From the NCBI RefSeq assembly GCF_016632335.1, contig NZ_JAEPBG010000019.1, positions 42,873 to 106,872 on the forward strand: a DNA stretch of 64,000 bases, in the 5' to 3' direction. The translations under genes were made by a program, and so were the position numbers. This document shows positions 57,476 to 64,000 of the stretch, piece after piece. Source of the stretch: Noviherbaspirillum pedocola (GTDB taxonomy: Bacteria > Pseudomonadota > Gammaproteobacteria > Burkholderiales > Burkholderiaceae_D). Below the pieces are notes generated by a model. The model saw only the letters and a list, made by a program, of their open reading frames with translations, was not told the DNA's origin and made no database searches. How positions within the stretch are numbered: the first letter of the stretch is position 1; every line of letters starts with the position of its first letter.

Positions 57476-59352
57476 TCGTTGTCTTGCGCCTGGTAAAAGA
57501 CGTAACGTCCCTTCCCGGTGGACTTGGAGCAATACATCGCCGCATCGGCCGCCCGTAGCAGCGCATCCATGTCTTCGCCATCCTCGGGATAGCGGCTGAT
57601 GCCGATGGAAGCCAGCGTCTGATGCCGATGGCTATTGCCAATCAGGAAGGGTTCGGACATCGCCGCCATGATGCGTTCCACGATTTGTACTACCTCGTCG
57701 CCTTCGACGTCTTCCAGCACCACCGTGAATTCATCGCCCGCCAGGCGCGCGACGTGATCCCTGCCGCGCACCGCGCCGGAAAGGCGCCGCGCCACGACCT
57801 GCAGCAAGGCATCGCCGGCGGCATGGCCATGACTGTCATTGACCGACTTGAAGTCATCGAGATCGATGAACATGACCGCCAGCATGCGATTCTGGCGGCG
57901 CGCGCGCGTGATGGCCTGCGGCAGGTGGCGCATCAGCCAGGCGCGGTTGGGCAGGCCGGTCAGCACATCGGCATGCGCCATGCGCGACAGCGCTTCCTGG
58001 TGCGCGCGCGCATCGGAAATGTCGCGTACGGTGATCGCCAATCCGCGGCCATAACGTACGAAACGCCGGTGCAGCCACAGGGGGCGCGTTTCATCCAGCG
58101 CAGGCGTGCGCACCTCATCCTCGTGAAAACCCGCGCGCATCGCATGGCGGCAGACCGCGGCGATGCGTTCGGCCTGTCGAGGGGGCCACACGCCGGAAAT
58201 CCGCTGGCCGACAAGGCGCGTGCGAGTCTGGCCGGCATACGCAGCGCCGCGCTCATTGCATACCTCGATGACGAAATCCTCGATGCCGCCATCCATGTCG
58301 AAGAGTGCCCGCACCATGAAGAAGCCTTCGCGCCCGCCTTCGAGCGCCAGGCGGTAGGTATCGCCGATTTCCTCGGCCAACTCCTTTTTCCAGGTAAGGC
58401 GGGCGGTATAGATCATGCCGATGAAGACGAACAGCAGCAGAAAGGCGCTTGCCGTCACTGTGGCAGACCGGTAATCACGCGCTGTCTTGTCATACGCGGC
58501 AAACACGCTTGACTCGGCAATGCCGACAACCGCAAGCAGTCCTTCGGGTTGCAGCGTCTGCCAGGCGACGAATCGCGGCACATCGTCGAGGAAATGCTCA
58601 GCCGATATCCGCGCAACGCCCTGCTCACCCGGAAAACTCGGCGCATGGCGATAAACGGTGTCGGTGACCACGCCGGTTTCCCGGCTGGCGGCGAGAACCC
58701 GTCCATCCGATCCCATCAGGGAGACGAAATCCTCGCGCGAGGCATTGGACATGTCCTGGAAGGAGGCCAGGTATTGCGGCTGTACCGCAACCACGGCGGC
58801 GCCGTCGAAGCTGCCGTCGCTCCGCGTCAGCGCACGCGAGAAGCGCAGCACCGTCATCCCGGTCAGGCGCGCGACTTCCGGTCCGCTGACCTGCAGGCCC
58901 GAAAATCCTGTCGTTTGCAATTGCCGAAAAAAGTCGCGATCAGCCACATTGATGCCGGACTGCGACTTTCCGAGGGTGCTGTCGACGAGATTGCCGTTAC
59001 GGTCGATGATCAGCGCATAGATCTGGGACGACAGCGGATATAGTCCTTCGGCCAACTGTTCTTCAAAATTCGGCTTGCCCGGATGACGCCGCCATTCATA
59101 ACGCAACTGCAGCGTGAGCTGGTCGAGCTGTCCGATCGTATGCCGCAGCTGCGCGGCATAGGCACGGGACAGGGAAGTGGCTTTTTGCATGCCGGCCTGC
59201 TCGGCATTGGCGTATTCCTTTTCAAGCCGCAGCTGCACGAAGCCCCAGAACAGCAATCCCGTGAGCAGGCCCATCACTGGCCACAGGAAAATCGCCGATG
59301 AAAACCGGTAGCCGTGCTCGGCACGCTTGCTCAGCGGCACTGAAGTGACCAT
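57472..59352 (-). CDS. membrane-bound sensor diguanylate cyclase (Cache-PAS-GGDEF)
   Basis: A 626-residue inner-membrane protein. A first helix (about 18-42) is followed by a periplasmic Cache-type sensor region ([15 protein letters not shown]...RDFFRQLQ), a second helix ([14 protein letters not shown]), a PAS domain ([18 protein letters not shown]...[10 protein letters not shown]) and the GGDEF domain. The active-site loop is AGDEF, a variant that is often still active, and the inhibitory RxxD site (RGRD) is intact. It would link an external small-molecule signal to cyclic-di-GMP. Confidence 0.9.
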   Translation of the reverse strand: MVTSVPLSKRAEHGYRFSSAIFLWPVMGLLTGLLFWGFVQLRLEKEYANAEQAGMQKATSLSRAYAAQLRHTIGQLDQLTLQLRYEWRRHPGKPNFEEQLAEGLYPLSSQIYALIIDRNGNLVDSTLGKSQSGINVADRDFFRQLQTTGFSGLQVSGPEVARLTGMTVLRFSRALTRSDGSFDGAAVVAVQPQYLASFQDMSNASREDFVSLMGSDGRVLAASRETGVVTDTVYRHAPSFPGEQGVARISAEHFLDDVPRFVAWQTLQPEGLLAVVGIAESSVFAAYDKTARDYRSATVTASAFLLLFVFIGMIYTARLTWKKELAEEIGDTYRLALEGGREGFFMVRALFDMDGGIEDFVIEVCNERGAAYAGQTRTRLVGQRISGVWPPRQAERIAAVCRHAMRAGFHEDEVRTPALDETRPLWLHRRFVRYGRGLAITVRDISDARAHQEALSRMAHADVLTGLPNRAWLMRHLPQAITRARRQNRMLAVMFIDLDDFKSVNDSHGHAAGDALLQVVARRLSGAVRGRDHVARLAGDEFTVVLEDVEGDEVVQIVERIMAAMSEPFLIGNSHRHQTLASIGISRYPEDGEDMDALLRAADAAMYCSKSTGKGRYVFYQAQDND

Positions 59353-59550
59353 GCGAAAGAAAGGAAACGCGTTTTACGGAAAGCGTGCGCAATGTAGAGG
59401 GCGCACCGTTTGGATGAGTATGGTGCCCGAGAGTAACACGAGGGCGCGGACTTGTGGTCGGTAGGCGACCGTTTCTTTATCGTGAATTCCTGAATGCAAA
59501 TTGGTCGGAGCCGTCCTGTTTCACTTGGTGTTTCGCGTAATTTGGCTTTC

Positions 59551-60732
59551 CTAGCCCCTGGCATGTGGCGCTTGCGGCAGCCCATCTGGCGGCTCGGCCA
59601 TGCGTACCGTGTTGCGACCGGCTTCCTTGGCTGCATACAGTGCGACATCGGCGCGTCCCAACAGCGCGGAAAAGCTTTCCTCCTCCCGCAGCGTTGCCAC
59701 GCCGATGCTGACGGTATAGGCAATCGCGCCGCTGCTCTCGGGCAGCGTGCGCTGCATCGCCTGGCGCAGACGGTGCGCCGCATGCAGCGCGGCGTCGGCA
59801 TCCGCTTCGGGCAGCAGCAGCGCGAATTCCTCGCCGCCGAGGCGGGCGAACAAATCGAAACGACGGATGATCGCGCCGGCCTGCGCTGTCAGATCGACCA
59901 GCACCCGGTCGCCCTGCGCATGACCGTGAAGGTCGTTGATGCGCTTGAAGTGATCCACGTCGAGCACCAGCAGCGACAGCGGCCGGCCGGTGCGACGCGC
60001 GCGCTGCAGTTCGCGATCGGCAAAGCGAAACAGCGCGCGCCGGTTCCAGGCGCCGGTGAGATAGTCGCGGTTGGCCATGTCTTCGGCCTGCGCCAGCATG
60101 CGTTCGTGCACCATCATCACCGCGCCGATGGTCAGCACTGGCAGCGCCACCGTGCCCAGCGCCAGATAGAAACTGTTCGACAGGCTTGGCGCCGCGCCGG
60201 CCAGCATGCGCGGATGGGCAAGATGCGCCAGTGCCCGTCCGAGGTGGCCGCCCGCAAACAGCAGGGCCGCCGTGGCGGTGAAACGATGGGCATAGGCCAG
60301 ACGCGCGTCGTGCGGCTGACGCAGGATGTCAGCGGCAATGGCCAGGCACACGCCGCCATGCAGCAGCGAGGCGATGGCCATACGCGTGTCGGGATCGTCG
60401 ACGACGTAGTGGAACCAGGCAACAGCAGCCAACATGAGAGCAAGCCCGGCGCCCAGGACGGCATACGGCGTCGGACGGCCCAGGAAACGGCGGAAGCCGT
60501 CATACAGCAAGCAGATCGACAGACCCAACAGCGCTTCGGAGATCTCGACCGCCAACAGCGCCGGCAGTCCGGCGACAGCGGAAAACAGCAGCAGCGACAG
60601 CATGGCTGCGCCATTGGCCAGTGCCCAGGCATGGACTCCGGGAATGCCGCTACGGCCAAGCGACGCCAACACGAAGACCATGACCACGCACAGCGCGGCA
60701 GTCAGCAGCAGCGGGTAGATGGCACTGGACAT
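59551..60732 (-). CDS. membrane-bound diguanylate cyclase (GGEEF)
   Basis: A 393-residue protein with seven or so hydrophobic helices in residues 1-220, then a GGDEF domain with an intact GGEEF loop and RRFD inhibitory site. The helical part has no motif that names its ligand. ATG 60732 begins just before the first helix but lacks a good ribosome site. The frame extends to 60813, and an AAAGGAGG about 50 bases before ATG 60732 is unexplained, so the true start may differ. Confidence 0.87.
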   Translation of the reverse strand: MSSAIYPLLLTAALCVVMVFVLASLGRSGIPGVHAWALANGAAMLSLLLFSAVAGLPALLAVEISEALLGLSICLLYDGFRRFLGRPTPYAVLGAGLALMLAAVAWFHYVVDDPDTRMAIASLLHGGVCLAIAADILRQPHDARLAYAHRFTATAALLFAGGHLGRALAHLAHPRMLAGAAPSLSNSFYLALGTVALPVLTIGAVMMVHERMLAQAEDMANRDYLTGAWNRRALFRFADRELQRARRTGRPLSLLVLDVDHFKRINDLHGHAQGDRVLVDLTAQAGAIIRRFDLFARLGGEEFALLLPEADADAALHAAHRLRQAMQRTLPESSGAIAYTVSIGVATLREEESFSALLGRADVALYAAKEAGRNTVRMAEPPDGLPQAPHARG

Positions 60733-60945
60733 GAAAGCTGGCTGTGGATTTGTTGACCGATCAGCGAAGTATAGCTGTTGACCTCCTTTCAATCTCTCGG
60801 ACGCGCAGCACATCAGCTAGGCCAGGCAGCAGCTCAACAATACAGGGTGTGCGATCAGCATGAGCAACTGTTGATGTCCGGCACGTCGGCCCCATCTTTC
60901 GACGGCCAGCATGCCGCGAACGGCATGTGTAGCAATTATTGCCAG

Positions 60946-60966
60946 GATTAAGAATCATTATCATTA
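60946..60966 (+). promoter_or_regulatory. Fur box before feoA
   Basis: The stretch ATTAAGAATCATTATCATTAC matches the Fur 7-1-7 inverted repeat (TGATAATnATTATCA) well when read on the opposite strand (TGATAATGATTCTTA). It lies 69 bases before ATG 61035, so ferrous iron uptake here is probably repressed by Fur with iron. Confidence 0.75.
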
Positions 60967-61034
60967 CGGTGGTACACTCCCTCATCGCTGGTTTTTCCGG
61001 CTGCATTTCCGATTCGGGCACTTCCGTGGCTGTC

Positions 61035-61313
61035 ATGTCCAACGCTTCCCAAACCGTTTCACTCGCCTTCCAAGCGCTTTCGACGATCAAAAAGGGCGAT
61101 CGCGCCACCGTTACCGGCATGCGCACTCCTGAAAGCGACGAGCAGCGCGCGACGCAGCTGCGCCTGCGCGAGCTCGGCTTCGTGCCGGGAGAACAGGTGC
61201 GCATCGTCGCGGTCTCTTTTCCGGGCAATGACCCGATCGCCGTGCGCCTTGGCAATACCACCTTCGCATTGCGCCGTCATGAAGCGGCGATGGTGCTTGT
61301 CCAACCCTTGTAG
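61035..61313 (+). CDS. feoA: ferrous iron transport protein FeoA
   Basis: A 92-residue SH3-like domain protein (LSTIKKGDRATVTGM...LRELGFVPGEQVRIV...DPIAVRLGNTTFALRRHEAAMVLV) that works with FeoB at the inner membrane. The frame is open from 60939, but that upstream part includes the Fur box, so ATG 61035 is preferred. It is first in the feo operon, nine bases before feoB. Confidence 0.92.
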   Translation: MSNASQTVSLAFQALSTIKKGDRATVTGMRTPESDEQRATQLRLRELGFVPGEQVRIVAVSFPGNDPIAVRLGNTTFALRRHEAAMVLVQPL

Positions 61314-61322
61314 GCGAGCGCC

Positions 61323-63197
61323 ATGACCATGAATCAGCCCCTGCGCATCGCCCTGGTAGGCAATCCGAATTGCGGCAAGACCGCGCTGTTCAACCGCCTG
61401 ACCGGCGCGCGTCAGAAGGTGGCCAACTATGCCGGCGTGACCGTCGAGCGCAAGGAAGGGCAGTTCACGTCCACGGCGGGCGTGCATTACCAGGTAATCG
61501 ATTTACCCGGCGCCTACAGCCTGGAGCCGATGACGCCGGACGAAGCGATCACCCGCGAAGTGCTGTTTGGCGCCCGCGCCGACGCCGCGCTGCCGGACGT
61601 CGTAGTGCTGGTGGTCGATGCTACCAATCTGCGCCTGAACCTGCGCCTGGTGCTCGAAGTGCTGCGGCTGAAGCGGCCGACGGTGCTGGCGGTCAACATG
61701 ATGGATGTGGCGAAGAAGCGCGGCCTGGTGATCGATATCGCCAAGTTGCAAGGCGAGCTCGGCATTCCGGTGATCGAGACCGTGGCGATCAAGCCCGGCG
61801 GCAGCACCGCGCTGGTCAGCCAGCTGGACGCCATGGCGAAGACTGGCAAGCTGATCGTCCCAACCGGCGCCCATGCCGACGCCGCCACGGTATCGCCCGA
61901 AGCCACCCAGGCCGAAGTACGCCGCATCCTGAACGCCGTGATCCGCAACGCCGGCCGCGCGCATACGGTGGACGACCGCATCGATGCCTTCGTGCTGCAC
62001 CCGGTGCTCGGCTACCTGATTCTCACCGCGGTGCTGTTCCTGATTTTCCAGGCGGTGTTTTCCTGGTCCAAGCTGCCGATGGACCTGATCAAGAACGGCG
62101 TGGACGGCACCGCCGGCATGGTGCGCGACATGATGCCGGACGGCGTGCTCAAGAGCCTGGTGGTCGACGGCATTCTCTCTGGCGTGGGCAGCGTGCTGGT
62201 GTTCCTGCCGCAGATCCTGATCCTGTTCCTGTTCATCCTCGCGCTCGAGGACTCCGGCTACCTGCCGCGCGCGGCCTTCCTGCTCGACCGCCTGATGGGC
62301 AGCGTCGGTTTGTCCGGTCGCGCCTTCATTCCGCTTCTGTCGAGCTTCGCCTGCGCGGTGCCGGGCATCATGGCCACGCGCACCATCCAGAATCCGCGCG
62401 ACCGCCTGGCCACGATCATGATCGCGCCGCTGATGACCTGTTCGGCGCGGCTGCCGGTGTATGCGCTGATCATCGGCGCCTTCATCCCTGACCGCAGCGT
62501 GGGCATCTTCAATCTGCAGGGCCTGGTGCTGTTCGCGCTGTATATCGCCGGCATCGTGTCGGCGATGGCGGTGGCCTGGGTATTCAAGCGCGCCTTCCAC
62601 AGCAAGAACGCGCATACGCTGATGCTGGAATTGCCGAACTACCACTGGCCGAACCTGCGTAACCTGGCGCTGGGCCTGTGGGAGCGCGCCCGTATTTTCG
62701 TCTCGCGCGTCGGCACCATCATCCTGGCGCTGATGGTGATCCTGTGGTTCCTGTCGAGCTTCCCGGCGCCGCCGGATGGCGCCACCGGGCCGGCGATCCA
62801 GTACAGCCTGGCCGGGCATCTCGGCCGCCTGCTCGAAGTCGTGTTCGCGCCGGTCGGCTTCAACTGGCAGATCGCCATCGCGCTGATCCCGGGCCTGGCC
62901 GCGCGCGAAGTCGCGGTCGGCGCGCTCGGCACCGTCTATGCGCTGTCGGCCACCGGCGACGCGCTGTCGACCACGCTCACGCCGATGATCGCCGCCACCT
63001 GGAGTCTGCCGACGGCGCTGTCGCTGCTGGCCTGGTATGTGTTTGCGCCGCAGTGCGTGTCGACCTTGTCGATGGTGCGGCGGGAAACCAATTCCTGGAA
63101 ACCGGTGGCTGCCATGGCCAGCTACATGTTCGCGCTGGCCTATCTCGGCGCTTTCGCCACCTATCAGATCAGCCGCGTGCTGTTGGGAGGAAGCTGA
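61323..63197 (+). CDS. feoB: ferrous iron transporter FeoB
   Basis: Inner-membrane Fe(II) transporter of 624 residues. The N-terminal G domain has G1 GNPNCGKT (13-20), G3 DLPGAYS and G4 NMMD. The membrane part contains two Gate regions (LPRAAFLLDRLM...LLSSFACAVPGIMATR and LAAREVAVGALGTVY) with the conserved cysteine in SCA/FACAVPG and MTCSARLPVY. At 624 residues it is shorter than the ~770-residue E. coli protein but typical of the compact form. The downstream gene starts inside its stop codon. Confidence 0.95.
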   Translation: MTMNQPLRIALVGNPNCGKTALFNRLTGARQKVANYAGVTVERKEGQFTSTAGVHYQVIDLPGAYSLEPMTPDEAITREVLFGARADAALPDVVVLVVDATNLRLNLRLVLEVLRLKRPTVLAVNMMDVAKKRGLVIDIAKLQGELGIPVIETVAIKPGGSTALVSQLDAMAKTGKLIVPTGAHADAATVSPEATQAEVRRILNAVIRNAGRAHTVDDRIDAFVLHPVLGYLILTAVLFLIFQAVFSWSKLPMDLIKNGVDGTAGMVRDMMPDGVLKSLVVDGILSGVGSVLVFLPQILILFLFILALEDSGYLPRAAFLLDRLMGSVGLSGRAFIPLLSSFACAVPGIMATRTIQNPRDRLATIMIAPLMTCSARLPVYALIIGAFIPDRSVGIFNLQGLVLFALYIAGIVSAMAVAWVFKRAFHSKNAHTLMLELPNYHWPNLRNLALGLWERARIFVSRVGTIILALMVILWFLSSFPAPPDGATGPAIQYSLAGHLGRLLEVVFAPVGFNWQIAIALIPGLAAREVAVGALGTVYALSATGDALSTTLTPMIAATWSLPTALSLLAWYVFAPQCVSTLSMVRRETNSWKPVAAMASYMFALAYLGAFATYQISRVLLGGS

Positions 63198-63475
63198 TGC
63201 AAGGACTCATCGTTGCCATCATCGTCGCTGTCGCCGTCTGGGCGGTGGCGGTGCGCCTGCTGCCGCGCGCATTGCGCATGGCGATCCGAAATCGGGCCGC
63301 CGGCGCGGCGCGTTCCTTCGGCTGGCATGCGCTTGCCGATCGCCTGGCTGCCATGTCCAGCGCCTCGGCGGGCGGTTGCGGCGGCTGCGACGGCTGCGGC
63401 CCGGCCAAGCCGGCGCAGAAGGAATTCGCGATCAGCGCGGAAGCATTGCGGCGCACGGCGCGGCGTCAAGGGTAG
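63197..63475 (+). CDS. small membrane Cys-rich protein in the FeoC position (DUF6587-like)
   Basis: A 92-residue protein with one N-terminal transmembrane helix (LIVAIIVAVAVWAVAVRLL) and a cytosolic tail with GGCGGCDGC, three cysteines that could bind iron or an Fe-S cluster. It takes the place of feoC after feoB but has no winged helix. Similar short Cys-rich proteins follow feoB in other betaproteobacteria. ATG 63197 overlaps the feoB stop by one base; a longer frame from 62678 is only the shadow of feoB. Confidence 0.8.
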   Translation: MQGLIVAIIVAVAVWAVAVRLLPRALRMAIRNRAAGAARSFGWHALADRLAAMSSASAGGCGGCDGCGPAKPAQKEFAISAEALRRTARRQG

Positions 63476-63494
63476 AAACGCCATCTCAACAATG

Positions 63495-63533
63495 AAAAAG
63501 GCCGCTCCGTCTGATTCCGGAGCGGCCTTTTTT
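63495..63533. terminator. bidirectional intrinsic terminator
   Basis: AAAAA-GGCCGCTCCG, an 8-base loop, CGGAGCGGCC-TTTTTT: a perfect ten-pair GC stem with A and T runs on both sides. It lies between the convergent feo operon and the chemotaxis receptor gene and should stop both. Confidence 0.93.
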
Positions 63534-63581
63534 GCTGGCATGCGTGCGGTTTCCGCCGCTAAAAGCGCTGCGCGTAGTTGC

Positions 63582-64000
63582 TTAAGCCAGGCGGAAGCTG
63601 GAAACGAGGCGAGCCAGCGCGGCGGCCTGTTCCTGCAGGCTGCCGGCGGCAGCGGCAGCTTGTTCGACCAGCGCGGCATTTTGCTGCGTGACCGCGTCCA
63701 TCTGCGTGACCGCGCCATTGACCTGCTCGATGCCTGCGCTCTGCTCGCTGCTGGCTGCAGTGATCTCGGCCATGATGTCCGTCACCCGGCGCACGCTCTG
63801 CACCACTTCCTCAATCGTCGCGCCCGCCTGGTTCACCAGCTGGCTGCCGGTATCGACCTTGGCCACCGAATCGCTGATCAATGCCTTGATCTCATGCGCG
63901 GCCGACGCCGAGCGTTGCGCCAGGCTGCGCACTTCGGACGCCACCACCGCAAAGCCGCGACCCTGCTCGCCGGCGCGGGCGGCTTCGACCGCGGCGTTCA
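63582..64000 (-). CDS. methyl-accepting chemotaxis protein, C-terminal part
   Basis: The right edge cuts this gene; 139 C-terminal residues are visible. They start with [19 protein letters not shown], the conserved hairpin tip of the signalling domain that contacts CheA and CheW, and continue through the heptad-rich descending helix ([20 protein letters not shown]...[14 protein letters not shown]). The protein ends in [11 protein letters not shown] without a CheR-binding pentapeptide. The sensor part lies outside the window. Confidence 0.93.
   Translation of the reverse strand, partial: NAAVEAARAGEQGRGFAVVASEVRSLAQRSASAAHEIKALISDSVAKVDTGSQLVNQAGATIEEVVQSVRRVTDIMAEITAASSEQSAGIEQVNGAVTQMDAVTQQNAALVEQAAAAAGSLQEQAAALARLVSSFRLA

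Overview
The window looks like a chromosome segment from a GC-rich betaproteobacterium of the order Burkholderiales, most plausibly an Oxalobacteraceae (Herbaspirillum/Noviherbaspirillum-like) plant- or soil-associated bacterium. That is inferred from gene content: a fused isobutyryl-CoA mutase, a DUF1289 gene next to an HMG-CoA lyase, an otsA-otsB-GH15 operon, feoA-feoB followed by a Cys-rich small gene, and several GGDEF proteins. No rRNA, tRNA, CRISPR array or intact insertion sequence was seen.

Layout. (1) 1-10561, minus strand: one uninterrupted giant RHS/YD-repeat protein of more than 3520 codons that runs off the left edge. (2) 11206-14165: a tightly overlapping operon of hydroxyacid dehydrogenase, HMG-CoA lyase, DUF1289 protein and metallo-beta-lactamase-fold hydrolase. 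Then come an outer-membrane beta-barrel protein, a nitronate monooxygenase with a DUF1330 gene, a PAS hybrid histidine kinase, an alpha/beta hydrolase, a 5'-truncated ankyrin fragment and a DJ-1/PfpI protein. (3) 21580-27505: a trehalose operon (membrane-anchored otsA, otsB, GH15 hydrolase) plus a ROK sugar kinase. (4) 27605-51137: a mosaic in which ordinary genes (PhyH dioxygenase, voltage-gated-type channel, cupin, SRPBCC protein plus zinc alcohol dehydrogenase, ettA) alternate with what I read as type III secretion effector genes. (5) 51139-64000: rarD, icmF, three GGDEF proteins around an M23 peptidase, a Fur-box-preceded feoA-feoB-small-gene operon, and the C-terminus of a chemotaxis receptor.

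The most interesting part is region 4. Three large proteins (start codons at 28519, 42686 and 45576) share a helical N-terminal repeat domain, have Ser/Thr/Pro-rich disordered N-termini, and two of them carry ankyrin arrays. The genes at 42686 and 45576 are preceded by the same two-part box, GGAACC-N15-GCACTCA, although the 15-base spacers differ. This resembles the hrp box (GGAACC-N15/16-CCACNNA) read by HrpL-type sigma factors. A weaker version lies before the 28519 gene. Within the same stretch, a small acidic protein (37740-38165) looks like a CesT-type secretion chaperone. It lies between two paralogous membrane proteins of unknown family and another ankyrin protein. I infer a dispersed HrpL-controlled effector island; the secretion apparatus is not in this window.

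Several members are decaying. The 42686 gene has an in-frame TGA at codon 71, exactly where its paralogue has Arg. The gene starting at 39712 shows a frameshift and an in-frame stop. The ankyrin piece at 19971 lacks its 5' end. Start codons below were chosen by ribosome-binding sites and paralogue comparison and are stated where they are uncertain.
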